The notes under the pieces were generated by a model. The model searched no databases. It saw only the letters and a list, made by a program, of their open reading frames with translations, and had not been told where the DNA came from. Of a stretch of DNA of 52,155 nt, positions 7,920 through 16,354 are shown one piece after another (positions within the stretch are counted from its first letter, which is position 1; every line of letters begins with the position of its first letter). This DNA is from Candidatus Cloacimonadota bacterium. Its GTDB lineage: Bacteria > Cloacimonadota > Cloacimonadia > Cloacimonadales > TCS61. The stretch spans positions 1 to 52,155 of the forward strand of contig JAIPIH010000014.1 of assembly GCA_021734835.1 (NCBI GenBank). Direction: 5' to 3'. The position numbers and the translations under genes were made by a program.

Positions 7920-9734
7920 ATGAAAAGAAATTTAATATTTATCATTCTAATAATTTCATCAATCCTTCCAGCCCAAAACAAGGATAACATCCAACAACAA
8001 ATTCAATCCATTCAATCCCAGCCGGAAGAGTATTATTTCGGTTACTCCGAAGGCAGGCAGCGCAGAGAAACTGATCAGAAAGCTTTGCAGGAACTGATGA
8101 GCAGCATCTACGTGGTGGTTTCATCGCAGATCATCAACCGCACTATCGACGGTGAAAATCAGCTGGATGAAGAGGAACTGGAAAAAGTGGCAGAAATCTA
8201 CACTTATGGTCGCCTGCCGAATGTGAAGCAGCTTTCCTACAAACAGGGTCCCAACTTTCATATTTTCCGCTATATTAAAAAAGAGGATTACAGACTCATC
8301 TTCGAGGACAAAAAAACAGAGATCAACGGCTTTTTACGGGATGCCAGAGAAAACCTGCAAACCAATCAGCTGGGTAAAGCTTTCCGAAATTACTACCGCG
8401 CTGCGCTGGCAATTGAAGCCTTGCCGGAAGGTTGGGTAGAATTTGACGGTAGATCGTATAACACCGAGATCATCTTCCAGCATATTCGCAGCATTGCCAA
8501 AGAGATCCAGATAGAAGTCGTATCCAACGTCTTTAAAAACGAAACACGCAGCATTGTGCTGGATTTTTCCTATAAGGGTAAACCTGTAAATGATCTGAAC
8601 ATCGAATATTATGATCTGTACGGTTACATCCCGCAAAAAACCAATAATAACTTCTTGCAAATAGAGCTTTACGGCGAGATGTATAAAAGACTGGAAAAAC
8701 TGAGACTGAAGATAGATTTGAAAGAAAATATCTACAATAGTTACAATGAACAAACACAGATACTAAGTCGCCTGTTTGAAATGGAAGAGCTTCAGGAATA
8801 TCGGGAAATTCCCTTGAAAAGGAAAAAAGTAGAGCAAATAAAGCGAAAAAAACGTCAGGTTTCCGATTTGAATATCGAGTTCATCAATGCGGTTAATTGT
8901 CCGGTACTGAATAATTTCGCAAATAATCTAATTTCCTTTTTTTCCATGCTGGAAAATGAATATTTGGACGATGAATCCATCTTTACTGATGAGATAATTG
9001 TAAAACGTATGTGGCAAGTTATAGAAACTAATCACACAAAGCTGCTCAAATATCCGCAAACAGTGCAGATCAATAAGACTGAAATGGGTTGGGAAGCACG
9101 TCAGTTTGGCGTATCTGTGAGTTGCGAAGGTTTTCCCACCCGCAATGAAACGGTTGTGATTGATTTCGATGATGCCGGTAAGATCTACAATTTTGGGTAT
9201 ACGATCAACCCCGCTTTACATAAGATCTTTGAAACCAGGGGCGTGGCAGCCGGTGACTGGGATTTCCGGCAGATCGCCATCAAATTTCTGGAAAATTATA
9301 AAACTTCTTATACTACCAAAAATATCGAAGATGTGGAAACGCTTTATTCCGAAGATGCAATTATCATTACCGGTAAAGTTGTGAAACGCACTAAACTGGA
9401 TAAAGAGTTTGCCACCGATTTGTCTGAAGAAAAGATCATATATTTCAAGAAAACCAAGCAGGAACATATCGCCAGCCAGAAGGAGGTTTTTGCCCGTAAC
9501 AGATTTGTCTGGCTGCAATTTGACACTTTCAACATCGAAGTTGCACCAATAGACAGCGTTTATGGTGTTGCGATGAAACAAAATTATTATTCCAGTACTT
9601 ACAAGGATGAAGGTTATCTTTTTCTGTTAATAGATTTTAGAGGAGAGAATCCACTGATTCATGTTCGTAACTGGCAGCCTGGAGAATGGAACTTGGAAAA
9701 ACAGATGAAACTGGAAAATTTCAGATTTCATTAA
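7920..9734 (+). CDS. Exported protein with LPP20-like and NTF2-like regions
   Basis: The product is 604 aa from the ATG at 7920, which begins a good signal peptide (MKRNLIFIILIISSILPAQ). An ATG 21 bases upstream is possible but has no Shine-Dalgarno sequence. Residues about 30-75 (YYFGYSEGRQRRETDQKALQ) resemble LPP20-type lipoprotein domains. A middle region carries long charged helices. Residues about 440-520 (IAIKFLENYKTSYTTKNIED) look like an NTF2/SnoaL-type fold. Function is unknown. The DNA is richer in G+C than its neighbours (30 of 60 bases in 8041-8100 against 20 of 60 in 6061-6120), and the gene is flanked by inverted repeats. Confidence 0.75.
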   Translation: MKRNLIFIILIISSILPAQNKDNIQQQIQSIQSQPEEYYFGYSEGRQRRETDQKALQELMSSIYVVVSSQIINRTIDGENQLDEEELEKVAEIYTYGRLPNVKQLSYKQGPNFHIFRYIKKEDYRLIFEDKKTEINGFLRDARENLQTNQLGKAFRNYYRAALAIEALPEGWVEFDGRSYNTEIIFQHIRSIAKEIQIEVVSNVFKNETRSIVLDFSYKGKPVNDLNIEYYDLYGYIPQKTNNNFLQIELYGEMYKRLEKLRLKIDLKENIYNSYNEQTQILSRLFEMEELQEYREIPLKRKKVEQIKRKKRQVSDLNIEFINAVNCPVLNNFANNLISFFSMLENEYLDDESIFTDEIIVKRMWQVIETNHTKLLKYPQTVQINKTEMGWEARQFGVSVSCEGFPTRNETVVIDFDDAGKIYNFGYTINPALHKIFETRGVAAGDWDFRQIAIKFLENYKTSYTTKNIEDVETLYSEDAIIITGKVVKRTKLDKEFATDLSEEKIIYFKKTKQEHIASQKEVFARNRFVWLQFDTFNIEVAPIDSVYGVAMKQNYYSSTYKDEGYLFLLIDFRGENPLIHVRNWQPGEWNLEKQMKLENFRFH

Positions 9735-9745
9735 TACCTTTTTAA

Positions 9746-9802
9746 CTGGACATCAAGCAGAATTTTATCAAAACAATTATTCCTTCTTAGCTTGAGGTCC
9801 AG
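9746..9802. repeat. 13-bp imperfect inverted repeat after the exported protein gene
   Basis: CTGGACATCAAGC (9746-9758) and GCTTGAGGTCCAG (9790-9802) pair at 12 of 13 positions across a 31-base spacer. It begins 11 bases after the stop codon. No T-tract follows, so a simple terminator is unlikely. Confidence 0.6.
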
Positions 9803-9860
9803 CCTGACCAGATCGTATTTAAATTTTCCTGATTTCTTCGTAAGACAGTAAGTTGAAAAG

Positions 9861-9890
9861 ATAAAAAGCCGCCGGATAATTCCAACGGCT
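9861..9890 (-). terminator. Rho-independent terminator of the Lys-Glu tRNA operon
   Basis: On the minus strand AGCCGTTGGA-ATTA-TCCGGCGGCT forms a 10-bp stem with two G-U pairs, directly followed by TTTTTAT. It starts four bases after the 3' end of tRNA-Glu. Confidence 0.85.
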
Positions 9891-9894
9891 TAAT

Positions 9895-9969
9895 TGGCAT
9901 CCCGTAGGGGAGTTGAACCCCTGATGCAGGAATGAAAATCCTGAGTCCTAACCACTAGACCAACGGGAC
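9895..9969 (-). tRNA. tRNA-Glu (anticodon TTC)
   Basis: On the minus strand the acceptor GTCCCGT pairs with ACGGGAT (one G-U). The anticodon stem CAGGA/TCCTG encloses TTTTCAT, anticodon TTC. The T arm is AGGGGTTCAACTCCCCT and CCA is encoded. It follows tRNA-Lys by eight bases. Confidence 0.97.
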
Positions 9970-9977
9970 ATTTATTA

Positions 9978-10052
9978 TGGTGAGGGTGGACGGATTTGAA
10001 CCGTCGACTCTCTGCTTAAAAGGCAGATACTCTACCACTGAGTTACACCCCC
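9978..10052 (-). tRNA. tRNA-Lys (anticodon TTT)
   Basis: On the minus strand the acceptor GGGGGTG pairs with the segment before discriminator A (one G-U). The anticodon stem TCTGC/GCAGA encloses CTTTTAA, anticodon TTT. The T arm is GACGGTTCAAATCCGTC and CCA is encoded. A TTGACA at 10108-10103 about 50 bases upstream may belong to its promoter. Confidence 0.97.
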
Positions 10053-10198
10053 CGAACCTTCACTAACCTTAGGAAGCGTCAAATTAAAAGGGAAGGTTTC
10101 TATGTCAATTATTTTAATTAGAAAAAAAGATTGCCTTGTTTTTTGCCAGTCTTAAAACTTGAATGATAACACAATAAGATCAATATACTGGAGGAGTG

Positions 10199-11002
10199 AT
10201 GAACAGATCAGTTAAACAGATACATTTTGAAAAGAAGATTTTGAAACGATTATCAGGTAAATCTAAAGATATAATGGATTATATCATTGCAGATCAGGAA
10301 TTGCAAATTTTGCAGGATTATGCTAATATAGTTTCGATCAAACGCCTTGGCTACAATGATCACGGTCCGGTGCATATGCGGAAAGCAGCTTTAAATGCGA
10401 TCTTAATGTTCGATTTATTAAAACAGGCAAAAATAAAATTAAATTTGGAAAAAGAACATATCGGCAGTTCAGAAGACAGCAAAATTGCTATCTTGATCGC
10501 TGCGATGATCCATGATATTGGAATGACAGTGAGCCGCGAGGGACACGAATACATGAGTGTGAATCTGGCAATTCCGTTCATAGAAAGAATACTGGGAAAA
10601 TTTTATACGAAGGATATCAGCAAAAAAGTAATTATGAAATCAATGGTCATAGAGTGCATTTTTGGTCACATGGCAACTCAGGCTATTCATAGTTTAGAAG
10701 CTGGATTGGTTTTGATCGGAGATGGCTGTGATATGGAGCAGGGGAGATCACGCATCTCCACTATCCTTTCTGAACAACCCAGAGTAGGAGATATTCATAG
10801 ATATTCCTCTACCGGAATAGATAAAGTGAATATTATCCAAGGAGATAAAAAACCAATTCAAATTAAAGTTGATATGTCAGAATCAGTTGGCTTTTTTCAG
10901 GTGGAAGAGGTACTATTTCCGAAGATATCCTCAAGTCCGGTAAAGAAATATATCGAACTGCACGCCGGTGTTAAAAATAAAGAGATTAAAAAATATTTAT
11001 AA
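10199..11002 (+). CDS. HD-domain phosphohydrolase-like protein
   Basis: This is a 267-aa cytoplasmic protein with an HD metal-site pattern: H55 and H59 in NDHGPVH, H105-D106 in AAMIHDIGM, H116 in REGHE, and a later Asp in IGDGCDMEQGRSR. HD proteins hydrolyse phosphate esters such as nucleotides or cyclic dinucleotides; the substrate cannot be read from sequence. The start is the ATG after TGGAGGAGTG rather than the GTG three bases before it. It is the first gene of a four-gene operon with an exported protein, a PilT-like ATPase and a pilin-like protein, so a regulatory role for that system is possible. Confidence 0.85.
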   Translation: MNRSVKQIHFEKKILKRLSGKSKDIMDYIIADQELQILQDYANIVSIKRLGYNDHGPVHMRKAALNAILMFDLLKQAKIKLNLEKEHIGSSEDSKIAILIAAMIHDIGMTVSREGHEYMSVNLAIPFIERILGKFYTKDISKKVIMKSMVIECIFGHMATQAIHSLEAGLVLIGDGCDMEQGRSRISTILSEQPRVGDIHRYSSTGIDKVNIIQGDKKPIQIKVDMSESVGFFQVEEVLFPKISSSPVKKYIELHAGVKNKEIKKYL

Positions 11003-11020
11003 GAAATTAAAGGAGTTAGG

Positions 11021-11860
11021 ATGAAATTAATTAAATTTGCCCTGTTAGGTATTATGTTATGTGGACTTCATTTATTTGCAGCTGAGAATATCGAGATCGA
11101 AGATGGAGATTACGGAGAATCTTTTTGGGATGGTAACACCTTTACTCAAAGAACTGTGGATGCTTCCAAACTTGATGAAAATATTATTAAAGCTTATGTT
11201 GATGGGAAATGGCAGGAATTTGAACTGATCAATTTTCCGGAAATCTTCCTGACATGGAATATTAAAAGCAGGATTGCCACACTGGAAGGTATTAGTAAGG
11301 GAGAAATGCCTATCTTGGAAGGACCTCATAACGCAATTGTCGCTACTCACGGGTATCGCAGAGAAGATAGCAGATTTAAGTTGAATAATGCTGTAAAAGG
11401 CTGCGGATTTCTTCCTAAGAGAGAGAAGATAAAAGAGATAAATCAAATGTTGGCCGAAACAGATACTTTGAATCCTATGAAAAAACTAGAAATATTAACC
11501 GGGATGTATGAAAAAGCTGATTCTTTATTTGATCTAACCAAACAGGTGTCACTTGAACTTTATTCAACTCCTACCAGAGGAACACAGACTTTTGTAAATC
11601 AGATGACGGATCCGACTTCTGTACTAGTATTTTTATCAATACCTACTTTTAAATTAAAAACTATAGCTTATTTGCTGCATCCTGAAAATCAGGATCTGAC
11701 CGAATATGAAACTGATATTGTAGAATATATTAACCGAATACACAGTTATTTTCATGGTAAATTCTCTAAAAAATTTATCGCAGTTATCTACAATGTTGTT
11801 GAAGTATATAACAGTTCTCCCGGTAATGAAAACGGAAGAGGCACATTAATCGTACCATAA
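11021..11860 (+). CDS. Exported protein of unknown function in the PilT-like operon
   Basis: The 279-aa product has a signal peptide (MKLIKFALLGIMLCGLHLFAAE) and no further membrane segment, so it is probably periplasmic or surface-located. I recognise no domain. Visible features are a WDGNTFTQRTVD stretch after the signal, a KYD-poor helical middle (KIKEINQMLAETDTL) and a C-terminus ending NENGRGTLIVP. AAAGGAG precedes the ATG. It lies 18 bases after the HD gene and 19 before the ATPase gene, which points to a shared function. Confidence 0.75.
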   Translation: MKLIKFALLGIMLCGLHLFAAENIEIEDGDYGESFWDGNTFTQRTVDASKLDENIIKAYVDGKWQEFELINFPEIFLTWNIKSRIATLEGISKGEMPILEGPHNAIVATHGYRREDSRFKLNNAVKGCGFLPKREKIKEINQMLAETDTLNPMKKLEILTGMYEKADSLFDLTKQVSLELYSTPTRGTQTFVNQMTDPTSVLVFLSIPTFKLKTIAYLLHPENQDLTEYETDIVEYINRIHSYFHGKFSKKFIAVIYNVVEVYNSSPGNENGRGTLIVP

Positions 11861-11879
11861 ATATAAGCAGGAGGTGAAG

Positions 11880-13097
11880 ATGAGTTTATCCTTTCTACCT
11901 AAGCTTGAATCAGCAATCCCGGAGTTTGCTTTTGGAATAAACAGGGTAAAGTATATTAATAAAGCTATTTCAGAAAACCCGGCTTGGCGCACGGAATCAT
12001 TTTCCTTTTTAAAAAAACTTTTAGTTGAAATGGTTTCTAGGGATGCTTCCGATATGGATTTTGGCGGTCCCAGGTCAAAAGGAAAGATCTGGCTTAGAGT
12101 ATATGGCGAAAAGAAACCCGATACCCAACTGGAAGATATTGGTGTGGACGAAGCTACAGCAATAGTTCTCAGTATTCTTTCAACCGATCAAAAAAAACTT
12201 TTGATAGAAGAAAAAAGTCTCGATTTTGCACTTTCAGTTAAGTTAGATGAAGAGCATCCGGAATTTCGATTCCGAGGAAGTACTTTTTTTGAAAGGAGCT
12301 TTTTGGCAATTAATCTTAGAGTCATTAAACAGAAACTATTCAGCTTGGAAAAACTGGGCATTCCTAAACAGATTGAAGAACGACTAGATCTTCAACATGA
12401 GAAATCGGGGCTCTTTCTGGTAACAGGGATAACCGGTTCCGGGAAAAGTTCTACTTTAGATACAATAATCAATATGAATAATCAAAGGAATAACTCGCAC
12501 ATTATAATTATAGGACATCCGATTGAATACATCCATACTTCTGAAAAGAGTATTGTAACGCACAGAGAAGTGGGAAGCGATGTTAAAAGCTTTCAGAGTG
12601 GTACAATTGAGGCATTACGTCAGGATCCCGATATTATCGTTGTAGGTGAGATGCGAGATGCAAAAACGATCTCAACCGTTCTGGAAGTAACAGATAGCGG
12701 GCATAAAGTATTCGCGACACTTCATACCAGTTCAACAATAGATAGTATTCATCGTATAATAGCAGAATTTCCGCCTGATGAACAAGAGCGTATCCGTTTT
12801 AGATTAGCCGATGTTTTGAAAGTTGTAATTTCTCAAAAACTTGTTCCCAATAAACAAAATAATCTTACCTTAGCTAAAGAGATCTTATCTGTAGATTATT
12901 CTATTCAAGCGGCTATAAGAAACGGCAATATCACAGAACTCTTTCAAATGATCACGGAAGGCAGTTCGAAAGGTATGTTCACAATGCAGCAGGATCTTTA
13001 CCGTCTCTATAAATCAGGAATTATATCTATGGAAACTGCAATGAATTATTGTAATAACAAAAAAGTGATGACCAATCTTTTGAAATATTCACACTAA
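11880..13097 (+). CDS. pilT: PilT-like type IV pilus retraction ATPase with altered Asp box
   Basis: PilT-type ATPases drive pilus retraction from the cytoplasmic face. The 405-aa protein has Walker A GITGSGKS (183-190), Walker B GEMRD (256-260) and His box HKVFATLHT (275-283). The Asp box, normally EDPIE, reads GHPIE (212-216), so both leading acidic residues are lost; the codons are GGA CAT at 12513-12518. The N-terminus is longer than in a typical PilT (about 350 aa). AGGAGGTG precedes the ATG; a GTG six bases upstream lies within that Shine-Dalgarno sequence. It is followed by a pilin-like gene. A regulatory or PilU-like role is possible. Confidence 0.9.
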   Translation: MSLSFLPKLESAIPEFAFGINRVKYINKAISENPAWRTESFSFLKKLLVEMVSRDASDMDFGGPRSKGKIWLRVYGEKKPDTQLEDIGVDEATAIVLSILSTDQKKLLIEEKSLDFALSVKLDEEHPEFRFRGSTFFERSFLAINLRVIKQKLFSLEKLGIPKQIEERLDLQHEKSGLFLVTGITGSGKSSTLDTIINMNNQRNNSHIIIIGHPIEYIHTSEKSIVTHREVGSDVKSFQSGTIEALRQDPDIIVVGEMRDAKTISTVLEVTDSGHKVFATLHTSSTIDSIHRIIAEFPPDEQERIRFRLADVLKVVISQKLVPNKQNNLTLAKEILSVDYSIQAAIRNGNITELFQMITEGSSKGMFTMQQDLYRLYKSGIISMETAMNYCNNKKVMTNLLKYSH

Positions 13098-13118
13098 TTT
13101 TAAGAAGGAAAGTGAGTT

Positions 13119-13538
13119 ATGGGATATCAACAGATTTTAATGTTAGTATTAGGAGTTATCATAATCGGACTTTCTGCTGCTGTTGGACTGTCAATGTTCA
13201 CTAACGAGATGAAGAAGATCAACCGACAGTCAATAATTTCGGATATGAATATATTTGCCGGAGTAGCAAATGCTTATTACAAAGCTCCCTCAAATCTGGG
13301 CGGTGGAAATAGAGAATGGGATGTGGATAACCTGGGAATGTGGTTTGGTTATAATTATAATGATGAAAATAACTCGATCTCAAATGACAACGGTGTTTAT
13401 ATATTCTCCGCTTCCGGAGATTTGTTAACGATCATTGGCACCGGAACTTCTGTTGGAAATAACGGGAGTACAAATGTACGGGCGACTCTACAACTGAACG
13501 GCCAAACCTCTGAGATTATTACTCAGATCAATAATTAG
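13119..13538 (+). CDS. Pilin-like small membrane-anchored protein
   Basis: The 139-aa product starts MGYQQILMLVLGVIIIGLSA, a hydrophobic helix immediately at the N-terminus, then an amphipathic helix (MKKINRQSIISDMNIFAGVANAYY order) and a Gly/Asn-rich globular part (YNDENNSISNDNGVYIFSAS). This is the shape of a type IV pilin, but the usual leader and GFTLIE cleavage motif are missing; only a Gly at position 2 precedes the helix. It lies 21 bases after the PilT-like gene. Its stop overlaps the stop of the convergent gene. The pilin-like role is inferred. Confidence 0.75.
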   Translation: MGYQQILMLVLGVIIIGLSAAVGLSMFTNEMKKINRQSIISDMNIFAGVANAYYKAPSNLGGGNREWDVDNLGMWFGYNYNDENNSISNDNGVYIFSASGDLLTIIGTGTSVGNNGSTNVRATLQLNGQTSEIITQINN

Positions 13539-15334
13539 AAATAACTTATTACTTGGAAGTAGAGACGGAGTTTATCTTTTACCGACCAGTGATCTGATAC
13601 TTTGAACTGAAGTTTCATATTTTGAAGAACATTATATTTTACAACAAAATATGAATAAATTCCATCACCACTAAAAATTGTATTTTGCATTATACCATCG
13701 ACATTGTGTTCATACATATAATGCAATACATCAGAATGATAAACAGTGATCTGCCCGATCAAAGTGAGAAAGTCAGACTTCCATTTTACTTCTTCATAAG
13801 CAAGGAAACCACTTTTATAAATATTTTCTGTCGGCAAGTACTCAGTTGCTAATTCACACCTTGTTTTAAACCTGAAATTATTTATGTTCTGCCAGAAATC
13901 TGCTCTGAAAGTAGTTCTTTCAAAATCTCGTATCTGCGATCCCTCAAGAGCTATATACTTTTCTTTATCTTTATGGTGGATTGAGAAACAGATAGTGTTT
14001 TTATTAAATTTCTTTTCAAGCTGAATGAATTCTTCACTTCCTACAGTCGGCATTTTTTCAAAATAGCGTGTTTTAGGAAAACTCCAAATATCAAAATAAC
14101 AATTTACTTTATAGCTTTTACCGGGACGGATTGCTAATCCATAATATAATCCTATTTCATTATCAAAATTACTTTGTGAAGAAAATGGGTTGCCGTGCCA
14201 TGTAGGGAAATCCTTGTCATAATATCTGGTAAGCAGCAGATGCTTTAATTTAATGTCTCCATATTTGATCCCAAGTAATCCGCCAGCTTTTTTATCAGCA
14301 AAAGCAAATTCTCCGAAAATCGGTGTACTGGTTTTTCCGATTATCATATCAGCAGATATTGCTTCATACTGATCTTTTTTTGCAGGATCATTGAAACTAT
14401 GATCAAAAGAAAATTTGGCGCAATTTATTCCGAAGCTATTATCATAATGTTCAAATTTAGCAGCTAAACCATAAATATTTTCCAGGACATTATTTCTCTC
14501 TTCCGGATCAAAATGCAATCCACTTTCATTGAATGAAGTAATTTGATCAAGTGTATCTAAATTAGCAGTAAGCGAAGTTCTTGAGAAAAAAGAGATGATA
14601 TTAAATGCTCCTGCTTTGTAATTCAAAGCTGCACCTTCCAGGCACCCAATTTCATAAGAACTTGTATAAGATTTCAGCGGATTGAATTTTTTAATTGGAT
14701 TAGTTGTTGCAGCTGAGCTTTTGGACATGCCAAGCTTGGAAGCGAATAGAATTCCTTGTCCGAGAGATAATCTATACTTTCCGATCAATAATTTCTTAAG
14801 ATTTTTTTCGGTAGAATATTCTATGAAACAGGAATAATAATCCAACAGATCTTTTTCTCCCTCATCTTTCTGAGTAATAACTCCAACGCGAGTATTTTTA
14901 AAATTTGCTAGAGTTTTCTGTAAATATTTTAGAGTTGAAGGTAATTTATCTTTTGCTTGCTGGTATTCAACTCTGGAAGTTTGCTCAATTTTGATACTCT
15001 TTTTAGATGAGAAAGTAATATAATCAGCTAGATGCTCGATAGTTTCAGCATCAAGACCCAGCTCCGTAAGATCAGAAAAACCACTTATAGTTTTTGTTCG
15101 TCTGGAAGTGAGAATTTTATTGATATCTTGATCGCTAAGCCAGGGAAAGAAAAAGAGTTCATCTTCCGTGATTGTATTAATATTGAGGGGATTGATCTTA
15201 GTATTTTGCAGAAATTCTACTATTTCGGTAGGATAGTAAGTTTCTTCCTGTTGAGATTGGATTATTTCCAAATTGTCCTGAGCTATGAGAAATGAAAATG
15301 TAAAGAGGAAGAGAAAAAAAGTTCTATAAACCAT
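13535..15334 (-). CDS. Exported helix-hairpin-helix plus outer-membrane barrel protein
   Basis: The 599-aa product has a signal peptide (MVYRTFFLFLFTFSFLIAQ). Residues about 40-110 carry a helix-hairpin-helix-like segment (LNINTITEDELFFFPWLSDQ, and FSDLTELGLDAETIEHLADY). The remaining 450 or so residues alternate in hydrophobicity and are rich in Tyr/Phe, ending in QVISYF with a terminal Phe, as outer-membrane barrels do. Similar fusions are common as uncharacterised proteins in Bacteroidetes. The start overlaps the end of the barrel gene upstream by 11 bases. DNA binding or uptake at the surface is a guess. Confidence 0.78.
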   Translation of the reverse strand: MVYRTFFLFLFTFSFLIAQDNLEIIQSQQEETYYPTEIVEFLQNTKINPLNINTITEDELFFFPWLSDQDINKILTSRRTKTISGFSDLTELGLDAETIEHLADYITFSSKKSIKIEQTSRVEYQQAKDKLPSTLKYLQKTLANFKNTRVGVITQKDEGEKDLLDYYSCFIEYSTEKNLKKLLIGKYRLSLGQGILFASKLGMSKSSAATTNPIKKFNPLKSYTSSYEIGCLEGAALNYKAGAFNIISFFSRTSLTANLDTLDQITSFNESGLHFDPEERNNVLENIYGLAAKFEHYDNSFGINCAKFSFDHSFNDPAKKDQYEAISADMIIGKTSTPIFGEFAFADKKAGGLLGIKYGDIKLKHLLLTRYYDKDFPTWHGNPFSSQSNFDNEIGLYYGLAIRPGKSYKVNCYFDIWSFPKTRYFEKMPTVGSEEFIQLEKKFNKNTICFSIHHKDKEKYIALEGSQIRDFERTTFRADFWQNINNFRFKTRCELATEYLPTENIYKSGFLAYEEVKWKSDFLTLIGQITVYHSDVLHYMYEHNVDGIMQNTIFSGDGIYSYFVVKYNVLQNMKLQFKVSDHWSVKDKLRLYFQVISYF

Positions 15335-16100
15335 AACCTATCGAAATATAATGATTAAGAGGAAGATATTGATGAGTGCGAACACTGTATGAGAATAGTA
15401 AATTCCTCAAGTTAAAAACTATTCCAACTCCAATTCGATTTGGTTCAAATTGATAACTTGAAAGAATTGTAAACATATTGGTTAAGTCATACCTGCCGGC
15501 AATTTTGAAGGAAAATTTGAAATCAGTTTCTTTTTCCAAACCGACTGCAACTTTACTTTGCGATGTAAGCTTGTATGCTGTTTCCCATAAATAGACAACA
15601 GGTAATTTTTCGGTAAAATATGACGATTGTGTGACATTTTTCACACTAAGTGAATTTGAAATTGCTACGTTCTCCCAGATTATACCAACATCAGCCATTA
15701 AGGCAAACACTTCATGATATTTTTCAACTTGATTGTACAAGAGCTTTAAGGACGATCCAATAGATATATTTTTAAATAAATAATTTACCGATAATATGCC
15801 GCAGCTCTCCAAATATAGGGGATGAGATAAAAGTGATCCACCCAGGTGTAATCCGATATTATTCAAATTGTAGTGGGCGTGAAAATTGTAATAAGGCAGC
15901 TCTTCCAGACTGAAAAGATAGGTTGCAGAGGTTTCGATTCCATTATTTCTGCAGGCAGGATTACCGTATGTTGCGGTGGGACTGGGAAATAAAAGTACTG
16001 AACCGGAAGTTGCATTATGAATAGCTGAACCAGGAAGGTGTAGATCTATAGCGGATAAGGTTGAGTTAATCAAAAATAAAATAATAATAAATAATTTCAT
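15324..16100 (-). CDS. Small outer-membrane barrel protein, PorV/PorQ-like
   Basis: The 258-aa product has a signal peptide (MKLFIIILFLINSTLSA) and a short segment ATYGNPACRNNGIE that recalls the NPA motif at the start of PorV/FadL-type barrels. The rest alternates like beta strands (FKIAGRYDLTNMFTILSSYQ) and ends in HYISIGYGL. GGAG lies before the ATG. It is co-transcribed with the HhH-barrel gene, which it overlaps by 11 bases, so the two probably act together in the outer membrane. Confidence 0.72.
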   Translation of the reverse strand: MKLFIIILFLINSTLSAIDLHLPGSAIHNATSGSVLLFPSPTATYGNPACRNNGIETSATYLFSLEELPYYNFHAHYNLNNIGLHLGGSLLSHPLYLESCGILSVNYLFKNISIGSSLKLLYNQVEKYHEVFALMADVGIIWENVAISNSLSVKNVTQSSYFTEKLPVVYLWETAYKLTSQSKVAVGLEKETDFKFSFKIAGRYDLTNMFTILSSYQFEPNRIGVGIVFNLRNLLFSYSVRTHQYLPLNHYISIGYGL

Positions 16101-16354
16101 AATTACTCCATTTTTCTATCAGATGCTATTAGTTTGCTTTAAGTGAGTGGATAATGTGTATATTTATAATAAATTAATTTACTATTTTTATTTAGTGAAA
16201 TCTTTTTTCAAAACATCCGTTAACATGCTATTCAGAGTCGCTCGATGAAAATTAATAGTTGTTAGTATCAGTACAAAAATGATCTGTCGTGTAAGGTCTC
16301 AGAAGCTTTTGTTTCTGTAAAAAAAATTAAAAACCGGTTATATCTTCTAGTGTA

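Noticed and set aside
16101..16354. Hidden small gene or riboswitch in the longest gaps (also 523-770)
   Set aside because: Only AT-rich sequence with stop codons in all frames and no stable structure beyond weak promoter-like hexamers is visible.
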